This document shows positions 47,525-58,184 of a DNA stretch of 64,000 bases, one piece after another. Made by a program: the position numbers and the translations under genes. Below the pieces are notes generated by a model. That model was given only the letters and a program-made list of their open reading frames with translations, was not told the origin of the DNA and made no database searches. Each line of letters begins with the position of its first letter. Positions within the stretch are counted from its first letter, which is position 1. Source of the DNA: Xylaria sp. FL1777 (lineage: Eukaryota > Ascomycota > Sordariomycetes > Xylariales > Xylariaceae); the NCBI GenBank assembly GCA_022578965.1, contig MU400670.1, forward strand, positions 31,120 through 95,119, read 5' to 3'.

Positions 47525-48785
47525 TCGGCAAGGCTTGTTTGGTAGAACTAGGGATTCATACAGATTTATAGATTTATGGACATACAGAACTAGGCATGAA
47601 TTAATATAGAGTGTGGATGGGTCCGTGTCAGGTGTAAATGTCCTAGAGTGAATAGATAGGTAGGTACCTAGTAGGTTTGTCAATTGGCTCCTTGGCCCTC
47701 TCAAATCTAGGGAACAGCACCCCTATATATGCACAACGTCCACTATATCTACCCCTAGGGTCGATATGTGAGTATATTCCTTAACAGTCCGTTTAAAAAA
47801 GTGGTTATGGAATAACTAGGTAGGTTTTAACTTCCAAGGTTGTTGGTTCCTTTTCACATAATCAGGTAACATTAAACTCAGAAGTTGTTTATTGCCTCGT
47901 CATTTGATTTGATTTCTTCCCTTCATGCAGGCAAGTGATTTCTAACCAGCCTTTTGTAACCATACAGATAATGCTGTTATTTTGGGGTGGCTAGTAATTT
48001 TCTGCTGGGGGATAAGGATGAAGACTTCCCTTAATATGAATCTCCTATACGTAGGAGTCGCATGTGGAAGTTTAATATCCTCTTGTGTTGTATACATTGG
48101 CGTGTTTGCTTATGATCTTGTTAGAAATGTACAAGAAGTAAGGCAGTCGGCACGATTCCCAAAGCCCCTTTCGTGCGCATGATAACTGGCCAGGCGCCTC
48201 TTCCTCTCTCTCTGCTACTTGGCAGTGCATGCCATCAAATCGTTGGAATCAGCCGGTGGTTCAATAATTTCGACCGGGCGTCTCTAAGCAACCACTTCGG
48301 CAGTGTCTCGGCGTTGTGAGGTTGGTGAGAGAAGGCTTACGATCTCGATCCCCATTCACGCCACACACAAGACGAGGCGTGAATATACTTGGGAGGTAGA
48401 AACTCTTCCGGGAAGTATGCATAGGATCCCACAAATTTACAAACAAGGTCCCTCCAATAAGACGGCATGCGATGGTAGCAAAAACTACAGCAGCTATCCC
48501 TCTAACTCCGTCCTCTTGTATCCTGTCTGCCAATGCATTTCAAAATATGAGCTTGGGCAGTTATACACGCGTAGTATAATCTGGGTTTGCGATCCTCGCA
48601 CCGACATTGCAGGACAAGGGGACCACATGTTGGCAACTCACCTGCCAAGCGCCGGGAGCGCCCCGAAAGGGAAACCAGGCTGGCCAATTGAGATGGCATA
48701 AACTAACTAGGGCAGTAGTTTGCGGTCACATGCCATCCTCCTTCCTTAAATTACTAGCTTGCTAACTAGATGGGGGAGGCAGAAT

Positions 48786-48850
48786 AAGTGAGATTAGAAC
48801 TTGGAGTTTCTTCCAAGCGTTGTCGCTTTAACCACTGCACTGCTCAGTAA
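48786..48850 (-). other. tRNA-Ser/Leu-like remnant with A and B boxes
   Basis: On the minus strand CAGTGCAGTGGTTAAAGCG resembles a type-II tRNA D-arm (A box) and GTTCTAATCTC, 42 bases downstream of its start, a T-arm (B box). An anticodon-like stem TTGGA/TCCAA sits between them. The acceptor stem does not pair and the spacing is short by about two bases, so this is not a working tRNA; it may be a SINE head or a decayed gene. Confidence 0.4.
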
Positions 48851-49593
48851 GTACCCTAGCTTGTATTAGTGTAAATCCGGTAGGTGAATGACGCTTCCTC
48901 GGCACACCTAGCAATTACCGCGCCCTATTTCCCTTGCTCTATCGAAACTTTGCTACTTTTGGCTCAAGTGTCCGGCACTAGGGCGACTCATGTACCTTTT
49001 ACCCCGATCACTGAGATCCTGCTTCGGGACACTGAGAGGATTCATCTGGTAATCCACCTACATATAGCTTATGCCTTAATATTCCTCCACTAAAGCCTAG
49101 CTTAGAGAACGATGAATACTGTGTGGAAAGCGTTGAGGTTGCATACGTGTTCACCACCTTCTGGCATCCCGTTATGTAAGGGCAGTGTATTATCGGGCGA
49201 AAGGATCACCCTTCTTCAGATGCCCTAATTTCTACGCAGCAAGGCAGTATACCACTGTCAAACTAGGCAGTTTTCCCGAGCTGTGTCAAACAGTATGCCT
49301 AACCCGCATCCAAGCTGTTAGTTGCAGTCTAGTAACGTTGTGATGAAGTTGTGTTCCAAACTTACACTAGATGGAGGCAAGACCGGGGAGCTGGAGCTTC
49401 ATGTAGGTTACTGGAACCGGGCCTTCCGCATAAATTAGAAAAGCATGGCCTTGAACTCGTTATAATTCAAGCTACCGTATTTTATCCTTCATACCAGATT
49501 AAGAGGTTGGCAGGCCCCAGACGAACACCTCCTACTACTTGAGTCCTTCAACCTCACGGCGGAAAGTGGCCTCATGTAATAATATATCAACAA

Positions 49594-49751
49594 GGTACCT
49601 CGGCTTATCCCGGATCAACGTATAAGTTAGCTTTGACGGGATATCAAATGAATGGTCCCATGGTTAGGTCCTTCAATTTCATCACGGGTACCTCGGCCTA
49701 CCCCGGATCAGCATGTAGACTAACCTTGACAGGACATCAAATGCATGGCCT
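49594..49751 (+). repeat. Diverged 65-bp direct repeat
   Basis: Copy 1 at 49594-49658 and copy 2 at 49687-49751 both start GGTACCTCGG. They align without gaps; nearly all differences are C/T or A/G transitions, with one clear transversion. Confidence 0.75.
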
Positions 49752-50092
49752 GTGGTTCCTGCATAGGTGGAGACTATCACTTACAAGTTGATATATGCGT
49801 AGTTACACACTAGTCCTTCGAGTTAGGCCCTGCTGAAACCACCCAGGGTGAATCCCAGATCCCCTCGGCGAAATAAAGCCGTTGCGCGGTGGCATGACCG
49901 ACACAAGATTTACCAGTGGACCAATCTAGAGGCTCTGGGAGTCCGGAAATGGAAGGTTATATTGCTTTCTGGCCGTTAAGGAATCGAGGTACTGGAGATG
50001 GCCAAGCTCGCAACGTTTCATCATCGTCTTTGGCGTTCGCATTACTGCTGTTTCTCGGTGCAGTTTATTGTTCCTAGCTAGAGGAGACTGAG

Positions 50093-50100
50093 TATATAAG
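50093..50100 (+). promoter_or_regulatory. TATA box of the GH64 gene
   Basis: TATATAAG 138 bases before the start codon at 50231, followed by a pyrimidine-rich leader. Confidence 0.5.
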
Positions 50101-50230
50101 ATTTAACTATTGTTATCCCTACTATACCTCGGACGAACGACAAGCAGTTTCCCATCTTCATTCTCTCCTACGCTGGGCGGGAATCGTTATTCTTTTTAGT
50201 ACATCATCTCTCTATTCTATAAGAGACATC

Positions 50231-51550
50231 ATGCGCGGGTTCTTTGGCTTGGCTTTGGCCACCGTGGCTGGGCTTATTGGCAAGTCGTTTGCTGATCCAA
50301 CTATTGCACACCCAGGTGGTGTTGACGATATCATCATCACTGAAGATAATATCCTCAATAGCACTACTATTAGGCAACCCGAAGCTAATGTTGTCTTGAA
50401 AACGAATGCCGCACTAGCTGGAGCGTTGCCCATCTCAGTGGTCAATAACTTTGACAGCGGAATGTATATGTACCTCACTGGAAAGGACGCATCAGGAACA
50501 CCTGTTCTTCTTGGTGCTAATGGGCAATTTGTGTACCCCCAAGCGGATGGCACCGGAGTTCCAAAGGAAATCGTTGCCAATATTGCTTTGCCGTTGAACG
50601 CTAAAGGCCAAAACACTCAGTTCACGCTCCCCCAAGCCCTGATATCCGCCCGGATTTGGCTTGCCCACGGGCAATTGAAGTTTTATACGGTTCGGGATGG
50701 TAACGGGGTTTCCGCAATCGTGGAACCTTCTGCAGCTAATCCGAACGACCCGTCTGCTGGGGTTCAGTGGGGATTTATCGAGTTTAACTACGATGGAACA
50801 ACCATCTTTGCAAACATAAGTTTCGTCGACTTTGTTGGAATTCCTCTTGGTATGGGCCTGACTCTGGCCTCTGGTCAGCAGCAGGTTGTCCAGGGACTCC
50901 AGGCGGGATCAGTCAACAACATTTGCAACGGTGTCAAGCAACAAGCTAGTGCAGATGGCAAAATCTGGGACCGACTGTGTGTTACAACTTCGTCAGGTCA
51001 AGCCCTTCGTATTCTGGCACCGAATCTATACGAATCAGGCAACCCTGGCCAATTCGGTAGCTATTATAACAGCTACATCGACCAAGTTTGGAGCCACTAC
51101 ACAACCCAGGACCTCACCATTAACACACAAACTACGCCTGGCAATGTTGCTTGCCGTGTCTCAAATAATCAACTCTCATGTGCAGGCGACAACCGAGCCT
51201 ATCCTAAGCCTACCATTGCAGACATTTGGGGTTGCAATTCGGGTCCTTTTGCTATTATCGGTAGTGATAATGACGTACACCGCGCAGTTGTGCCCCGACT
51301 TTGCGCCGCCTTCACACGCTCTACGCTGTTGCTTAGTGGTGGCAATGTTCAACCCTCTCTCAGCGCGAGCAGCTACTACACTGTAAGCCCGACGAATCAC
51401 TACAGCCGTATTGTGCACAACTATGAAGTCAACGGCCTCGGTTATGCATTCTCTTACGACGACGTTAATCCCGATGGCGAGAACGCCGCAGGCACGGTCG
51501 CGGGCACTAATCCTACCCTCCTGAAAGTGACCGTGGGGGGCTGGTCCTAG
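50231..51550 (+). CDS. Secreted GH64 endo-beta-1,3-glucanase
   Basis: Glycoside hydrolase family 64 enzyme (laminaripentaose-producing beta-1,3-glucanase type, partly thaumatin-like fold), acting outside the cell on beta-1,3-glucan. Single exon, 439 aa. The signal peptide covers about residues 1-21 (MRGFFGLALATVAGLIGKSF). Family segments visible in order: PISVVNNFDSGMYMYLTGKD, SARIWLAHGQLKFYTV, WGFIEFNYDGTTIFANISFV followed by DFVGIPLGM, YYNSYIDQVWSHYTTQDL, and a C-terminal GYAFSYDDVNPDG. An acidic DFVG and an FNYDG motif fall where the catalytic acidic residues are expected, though I cannot assign them firmly. Role: own-wall remodelling, or attack on other fungi or plant callose. Confidence 0.9.
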   Translation: MRGFFGLALATVAGLIGKSFADPTIAHPGGVDDIIITEDNILNSTTIRQPEANVVLKTNAALAGALPISVVNNFDSGMYMYLTGKDASGTPVLLGANGQFVYPQADGTGVPKEIVANIALPLNAKGQNTQFTLPQALISARIWLAHGQLKFYTVRDGNGVSAIVEPSAANPNDPSAGVQWGFIEFNYDGTTIFANISFVDFVGIPLGMGLTLASGQQQVVQGLQAGSVNNICNGVKQQASADGKIWDRLCVTTSSGQALRILAPNLYESGNPGQFGSYYNSYIDQVWSHYTTQDLTINTQTTPGNVACRVSNNQLSCAGDNRAYPKPTIADIWGCNSGPFAIIGSDNDVHRAVVPRLCAAFTRSTLLLSGGNVQPSLSASSYYTVSPTNHYSRIVHNYEVNGLGYAFSYDDVNPDGENAAGTVAGTNPTLLKVTVGGWS

Positions 51551-52719
51551 GACTATTAGCTTATAAGTTTAGAGCTAGTCATGAAGATGAGTAGCTCTAA
51601 TGCTATTTTTGACAATTCTTGTATATAGTTTGGCTTGAAAGTACATACAGCAAAGCCTTTTTACTGGCTTGATATAAAATTATCTTCATATGCATGTCAC
51701 TAATCGCCATCGGCCTGCTGTTGAAGCTTAAGATATATCGATTAAAGTTGTAAAGCAAAATTTATCTCAGTGTACTGTTTTAAGCCTCAATGCAAGGTTA
51801 TTTTATAGCCATGTTATGTATACAACCGGGTAGTTTGCAAAGGATGTGCGTAATGTCGCCGAATTTTGGACGGCCAAAAACTATGGAAGCGGGGAAACAA
51901 ATGCGTAACCTCTTTACAAATGTTGAGACAAAAACTTTTCAACTGTAGGACGCTTTTGTATGTTAGAACATTGGCGGGCTTCGCCCATAACTCGTGATTC
52001 TACTATTATAGCAAGATTTTAGAATGCTGCTCTAATTTTCTCATCCTTTTACGACTTTGAATACTTTTGAATCTTATATGTGTTGTACAGAGAGCAGTTA
52101 AGATCAGTCATACCTATCTTGGTGTTACTACGAGTAACCTACGTTCCTTAATCCGGGGGCGTGGGAGCATGCGGTGCTGCAACAAGAACACAACGCAATG
52201 CAGACTAGGTTAGTTATACGCTCGAAACCGCCGTTTTCTAGGATGTATCGAAATCTCCATCGCTTTGTAGCCTTGGGTATGGTCCCTGACTGCGGCGCTC
52301 CTTTTACCCTTCAACGAGAATCCAGTTTTTACGTATAACTCCTAGCAGAAGTATCATATTTAAGGCATGTGTAATAGGTAAAATAGCATTTCTACCAATC
52401 CATTTCTCTTGACATACAGGAACATAGAGTGACAGGAAGGGTAAAAGAATGAAGTCAATTAATATATCCGTCTCTTATCCTCTATTAGGCATTTCATTTA
52501 TTGGCTGCGCGTCAGGAAGTCAGAAAAGATACGGTGAACAAGCATACATCAAAGGTAAATGAAGTCCACACATCCTTTGACCAATGATACCATGATAATC
52601 AACGTCCCAATCCCTACCGAGGCTCGAGCCAGCATAACAGATACACTCACCACTATGACTCCTAGTATGACTGGGAGAAATCTCAAAAGCCGGGCCTTGC
52701 ATTTCTCCAGAGTATGCTT
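51551..52719. other. Intergenic
   Basis: 1.2 kb, AT-rich 3' flank of the glucanase gene. Nothing further supported. Confidence 0.55.
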
Positions 52720-53934
52720 CTAACAATCTCCGCCCCAACCTAGTTGGCGATTCACTTCATTCATGGCGTGAATACCAGCTCGAAAGAGCCCGAGAGCTCC
52801 ATTTACGCTGGCATTGCCCGTATTAAACGCAGGGTCGGCCTCATGCGCTCGTCGCAGGTCTGATTGATCGAGAATCGTCTGTCTCTTCTCGAGGACGGCC
52901 CGGCAGATGGCGTGTGCCCACATGTTATACCATTGATCTTCACTAATACTGACGTATTCTTTTGCGCCAGACTCACTGATCCGAGAGAAGGGCCATTCAG
53001 CAACCACAACTTCCCATCTCTTGGTCCGCAAGATTAGGTATGGCCAGCTGAAAATGAACGTAAGCGTCAGGAAGAATATCCACCGAATCCAAACTGTGAG
53101 GCGCCAACGATTGATCTTGGCATCATTGTAAAAATCGATCCGAGCATCGTTCGTGAGAAGCTGGACCCGGAGGTGGCCGCGGTAATTTGTACCGCGTACC
53201 AATGCCTCCAGGCGGCGCTTGACACCTTCCTCGTCGAAGCCCACCATTTGCCGCCGCAGTGTGAAGCACTTGAGTCCGGCGGGGCTCGCACCAAAGCGGT
53301 GACACCATTCTTGGAGAGTAGGCTTGGCATCCGCGTCAGCCTCGATGTTCTGATCCAGGCCTCCCTGGCGCTTGGCGCGTATCGTGCCACGGTGAACCCT
53401 CTCCCTGTTGTCTACGGTGCGCAGTTGGCTCCAGGACCTGCGATATTGCGCATCGGCAAAGAGATAGGGTGTCAGCTCCACCGTGACATCGAAGTCGGTA
53501 ACCGTGTTTTTCTCCTGTTTGCCCTTGCTGTCCTTGGTCGTCTCGGTGTGCGTACCGACAAGGGTCATGCGAGGGCGTGGCGGGATCTCGGAAAGCTGGC
53601 GCACGTACGACTCAAGGCTGCCGGGATCTTCGACGCTCCTGGCAACCCACGCCTGAGCGCCGTTGTTCTGGTCCACAACCACCTTCGAATCGAGGTCGGA
53701 CGGCCGGACGGCGCGGTTCACGGCGCTGCCGGGGGCGAGCATCGGTGCAGCCTCGGAGGACTCCTCGAGAGCATCGCTGTAGTTGGGTGGGAGATCGTTG
53801 ATGTCGATTTCGGGCGCGTCGTCGTCGTCGTCGGCATCGTCAGCGTAGGGGATGGCCGCAGAGCCTTGCCCGGGATTGCTGTGCAGCGACACGGCGTCCG
53901 AAAACGAGTTGCCATAGTTATTCGGTTTGCCCAT
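52720..53934 (-). CDS. Conserved fungal membrane protein of unknown function
   Basis: Single exon, 404 aa, ATG at 53934. The N-terminal about 90 residues are disordered and acidic (DDADDDDDAPEIDINDLPPN, then YSDAL, which resembles a PPxY-type adaptor site as PPNY). The middle region runs from SYVRQLSEIPPRPRMTLVGT to the GLKCFTLRRQMVGFDEEGVK segment. One strong hydrophobic segment (VWIRWIFFLTLTFIFSWPYL, about 283-302) is followed by TKRWEVVVAEWPFSR. The C-terminus ends ALGLFRAGIHAMNEVNRQLG. Architecture suggests a single-pass or hairpin membrane protein facing the cytosol. I know the pattern only as an uncharacterised fungal family; no function is assigned. Confidence 0.8.
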   Translation of the reverse strand: MGKPNNYGNSFSDAVSLHSNPGQGSAAIPYADDADDDDDAPEIDINDLPPNYSDALEESSEAAPMLAPGSAVNRAVRPSDLDSKVVVDQNNGAQAWVARSVEDPGSLESYVRQLSEIPPRPRMTLVGTHTETTKDSKGKQEKNTVTDFDVTVELTPYLFADAQYRRSWSQLRTVDNRERVHRGTIRAKRQGGLDQNIEADADAKPTLQEWCHRFGASPAGLKCFTLRRQMVGFDEEGVKRRLEALVRGTNYRGHLRVQLLTNDARIDFYNDAKINRWRLTVWIRWIFFLTLTFIFSWPYLILRTKRWEVVVAEWPFSRISESGAKEYVSISEDQWYNMWAHAICRAVLEKRQTILDQSDLRRAHEADPAFNTGNASVNGALGLFRAGIHAMNEVNRQLGWGGDC

Positions 53935-54776
53935 TTTTTATGCAAGACTGGCAGATTGGCCGGGGAATGTTTTATCGTAGTCTCGTGTATTCCTAAAGTA
54001 ACGACGGTGCTCAGTCAGTCACAATGAGTAGGTAGTACCTAAATGTTTAGTGTACCTAGCAACCTAATAGGAGAGACAGATGGGACTGTGCCTTTTAGGT
54101 ATGTACAGATAGGTACTAGCGTGCTATGTATAAATACACCTAATTTAGGTGGGTCCCATCATGTTGCCCCAGGCCGCTGCAATACCTATTTTTAGACGCA
54201 ATAACTAAATCTGTGATTATAAACCTAGGTAGATAGGTAGTACATGTAGGTACTTCCATCGTAAGTAATTACTTACTGAGTGAAATTTCTATAACAAGTA
54301 TATACAATATGTACATGTAGTTGGTTCGAGGTACTTGGCCTATCTGGGTAAGTAGGTACTAAAAATAACAAGGCTGTTAACTATTTTAAATAGGAACACG
54401 TTCTTCCCCATGTACACTAACCATACAAGAGGACTTGTTACCAACACCCTCTCCCCAAATTGTCTCCTTGGGTTCTTACATGTAGCATTATGCTGGGTTG
54501 TGAAAGTTGTCCAGCAGTCCAGCCTTAACCAGGCTGAAAGTCGTTGTGGGATTGATGTGCGATATTTCTAGTGCTTGGATGTAGTAGCATAGGGACATAG
54601 AAATAGAGGGACTGATCGAGGGTTGTCTTTAGCGTCGAGTCGCGAATGGTACTCTAAGCTAGGTATATGGTTTCTACTGATCCATCGCGGATCGGAGAAA
54701 GAAATCATGGACCAAACCCTCGAGCCATGGAAGGTGGAACTTGACGAGAACGCGAGGGGGCACTTCATCAACCATA
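53935..54776. other. Intergenic, rich in GTAGGTA motifs
   Basis: No gene. TACCTAGGTAGA-type motifs recur (about 54218-54255 and 54340-54360). Confidence 0.5.
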
Positions 54777-55356
54777 TCATAAGGAGCTTTTTAATTGAAC
54801 AAAGAGAGCGTCGGCCTGAGCGAGAATAATGCCGTTCTCATCCTCGATGGTCCCTTGCATGAAATACTTCCGGCCCTCGACCTTAGTAAACCATGCTCGC
54901 GTAAGGATGGTCGCGGGCGTTGATACAGGCTTTACGAAGCGTGTATTGAGATAAGCCGTCATGTGTGCACCACTAGGAATGGTCTTGCGTTCCTGGTTGA
55001 GGGGTACGAGGTGGCTGATAACCTCGTCTAGGACTGTTACGACAACCCCCCCGTGACAGACGCCAGGGTAGCCATTCAGCCCACTACCCAATGTAAGGAG
55101 TGTCTTGATCTCGTTAACTCGTTCTGTTGGCGATAAGGGTTCCTTATAGACATGGAGCATTCGAAAGATGCCTCTCTTCGAGTTCAGTGTCTCTGCGAAA
55201 AGAGTGTCCTCTTCATCTGGCTTGATGGTTCTTGAAAGCGGCGCCTCAGTGATCATCCGATCGCCTTGGAGATGGCGGGCACACCACTATGCTCGCTGGA
55301 GTCAGTAATTACTCCTTTGGGTGAATATTATGCCCTGATACATGCTCCCGAGACAT
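54777..55356 (-). CDS. Hotdog-fold acyl-CoA thioesterase (4HBT family)
   Basis: Thioesterase-superfamily hydrolase, probably acting on acyl-CoA. The main exon (55286-54777) shows the hotdog helix motif PGVCHGGVVVTVLDE and then AYLNTRFVKPVSTPATILTR and EDENGIILAQADALFV. The frame continues upstream of the ATG at 55256 as WCARHLQGDRM, which matches the PWC-type segment of this family, back to a likely acceptor GCATAG. I therefore propose a 5-codon first exon (55356-55342, MSREH) and a 55-nt intron with branch CTGAC, giving 174 aa. The hotdog domain is certain; the tiny first exon is a guess, and a start at 55256 (159 aa) is the fallback. Confidence 0.78.
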
Positions 55357-57175
55357 ATTGGGAATCCTCAGGTTACTAGAAAGGGAAGAAAATGACTCTC
55401 GCATATACATACGGGAATAGCAGCGAAGTGTGAATGATCTAAATTGTTCATTTTGCCCAGGTGTCAATTGTATTGTTAAGGATATACATATGATAATAGG
55501 GAATTCTGAGAGAAAACTTCCTTAGGCTGCAGCCTACCGGTACCGGCTGGTTGGAGATTCCCCTGCCAAGACATTTAACCTGCCTACCCAGGCTAGTACT
55601 GCACACCAGTCTACTGCGTACTGTGTTACTGTGAACTTGTAACATATGGCCTGACAAAGCGAGAAAACCCAGTATCTAAATCTTGGGATAGAGTACCTAT
55701 TTATCTAAAAAAAAATTACTTATCTAGGCTAACTAATCTTGTTAATAAGAAGTTCTAGTGTAGATATACCGTAGATAGGTATTATCGGCCCCGTGCTACC
55801 TGGCGTCATACTAGGCCAAACTTAACTCTAGCAATAGGACACAACTATCTACTATCAACAACATGATAAGTTTTGAAGTACGAGGTGTGAAGGGGGGGAG
55901 ATAAATTGAGTTAATCTCACGGCTCTTACGGTAGAAAATACGGCTGGCATTGCTCTAGCCTTGACGGACATAATAGGCAACTTAATGCATTTGGGAACAT
56001 CCCAGGCCACGCTTGCGGCGTGACATTCTTGTTTTAAGGACCTAGGCAATCCACCCGACATGCATTGCGGCGTAATATCGCTGCAGTGATGCTACAACAA
56101 GGTGAACATGCCGATTCTGCACATCCTCAGCAATAGCGGTCGCGAGATCAACTTTGTGAGGTTTGACCTTGTTACCTCTTCCCATACCAAGACGACATCC
56201 TACGGCTGCGCAATAGAGTCCTGCACGGTTACCCCTACTCCTCTGTGAGTGAAGGCGAGAGTACAGGGCCACCGGAAGACGTGGAGAATTGCACGGTTTT
56301 GTTTATGAAGGTGGTGCGATTCTATCACGCCGAGCTTCCGTCTGAAGATGTGAGTGCCGCTGTCTTGAAGACGCTGTGCATAGTTTTACATGTTGCGACC
56401 AGACCAGATTGAAGATATCTTCTAGCGAGCCTGATGTCGTTATGATCTTCTGTTTCAGCTCATCAGGGATCCCACAGCTTGTCGTTGCCGATGGCAACGA
56501 TGACTGGGCCCTGATGGCTTATCTTCTGCTTTTATTGTTATTATTGTTAGTGTAAATTAATAAATCAAAACACCATCTTTTGTGTGACTAGTTCGTCTAC
56601 AAAACATGTCTATGTATTTGGCAGGAGATGGAAGCTCGGTATTAACTCACTGTATACATACCTAGGTAGGTGGGGAAAGTATTGACGTAATACTATAGGT
56701 GCCCCACACTAACGTGAAGGGGGCGGGCAATGGTCACGGACTTTAGAAATGGTCTCCAAAATATGCTTCTCTTTGAACACCTTAGCGGTGATATAGTTAC
56801 TGTGCCCACGGACTGCTAACATGATCTTGAGACCCACAAAACGATCTCTAGATTTCAAAATGGTTTCCAGAATAGGTAGTACACCTTGCAAAAGAAATAT
56901 TCATTTATCCAGGTAGTTTTTTTTTGTTACCGTTTATGGTTACTGTATTACAGTTTACAGTTATGCGGTTACAGTATACAATTAAGTACTTACCTAGGTA
57001 ATATCTACGGCTGCTAAGTTCGAACTACAGGTTTACAGTTTATAGTTACGAATTATTACAATTACACTACGGGGTCCAATTATGCGTGAAAGGAAAGGGC
57101 TGTAAAAGAATATTATATAGCCTCTGCTTCTGTAGAAAAAAGGGCAGTTGCAAGTGGTTGTAAGTGGAAGAGGGG

Positions 57176-57251
57176 GGTCTGTACCGCTGGGTCTGTACCA
57201 CTGGGTCTGTACCGCTAGGTCTGTACCGCTAGGTCTGTATGGCTAGGTCTA
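57176..57251 (+). repeat. 14-bp tandem repeat (minisatellite)
   Basis: Five full copies of GGTCTGTACCGCTR plus a partial sixth; copies differ by single substitutions. Confidence 0.9.
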
Positions 57252-58047
57252 CCTATATAATACAATTGACTGTATGGCTATATTAGCTATATTTTAGGGC
57301 TATTGTATGGGCTGCATTGTATGGGCTGCATTGGCTGTAGGTATGGGCTGTAGGCTATGGCCGGAAATGGTCTTGAAATTCCTGTGACCGTCTCGAATAG
57401 GTAGGTAACTTGGTGATCATCACCGTAATCGTCTCCATTACCTACCTACCTACCCCCCTCGCGCTTGTGCATATAATCCACTGCCTAGGTACATATGATA
57501 ATATGAGGTAATTCGTCATTGCCCCTTAGACCTTCCTTGGGCCCGCGTACAACAGTAAAATGCGAACTAGCGAGGACGAGTGTATATGATACGTGGATAC
57601 ATTTCCTCACAAATATAAACTATATGGATAGTGTAATGAGTAGACAATACTCGTGTGTATTGGTACATCAACGGGGGCAGCTGTAGATAGGTAGTATATT
57701 ATCTCGGCGGATTTAGCGGTCTTAAGCGGAGTCTAGATGACTATGTACCTGGGTAACTAGTCCGGATATGGGAACCAACAAGACCGTACCTCGCAATACG
57801 CGTATTAAGGAATGCAGAACACGGCCTTGTTGCACAAAGTGACTTGGCTAGAACCATAGGGTCGAGATCTCTGCGGCAGCGTGCACAAAGCCGCCTTGTT
57901 CCACCTCGGAATATTCGAAATGTCCAGGCCGATGGGGTTATAGTGTTTCGATATGTCCGGGGAACTATCTAGATAGCCAGGCGAGATAGGAACTGTGTAA
58001 AAAGCAAAAGGTGCAGTGTTACTAAATTCATTCTCTATAGCTGTAAC

Positions 58048-58067
58048 TATATATATATATATATATA
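58048..58067. repeat. TA dinucleotide repeat upstream of SDR gene
   Basis: Ten TA units, 118 bases before the start codon at 58185; may also serve as a TATA-like element. Confidence 0.85.
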
Positions 58068-58184
58068 GACCGATTTACGTCCAGGACTAGTAGGTTTTCT
58101 GTGCCCTCACCGATTCATCCAACAACCAATCTATTCATCAGCTTATCTAAACTATTTCATTGACATTCTACTCGCTCTATCATC

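Larger units (their letters stand above)
47525..50230. other. 2.7-kb intergenic region with repeat remnants
   Basis: No supported gene. It holds a tRNA-like fragment (48786-48850), a diverged direct repeat (49594-49751), AGGTAGGTACCTAG motifs near 47655 and the promoter of the GH64 gene. Confidence 0.5.
55357..58184. other. 2.8-kb region without a supported gene, rich in short repeats
   Basis: Short frames at 55855-56500 (minus) have no recognised family and may be decayed coding sequence. From 56700 on the DNA is made of short repeats: two ATGGTYTCCARAATA copies (about 56750 and 56860), TTACAGT clusters (56935-57060), a 14-bp tandem array (57176-57251) and TATGGGCTG repeats (57304-57352). 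Confidence 0.5.

Noticed and set aside
47982..48182. 66-residue frame with two hydrophobic segments
   Set aside because: The frame opens with a TTG; there is no ATG-based start of useful length and no recognisable family.
53173..54027. 284-residue plus-strand open frame
   Set aside because: Lies opposite the 404-aa membrane protein gene, whose composition and termini look coding; the plus frame has no family features.
55855..56497. Minus-strand frames that might be a decayed gene
   Set aside because: Several short frames read gene-like locally, but stops intervene, no splice sites join them and no family is recognised.
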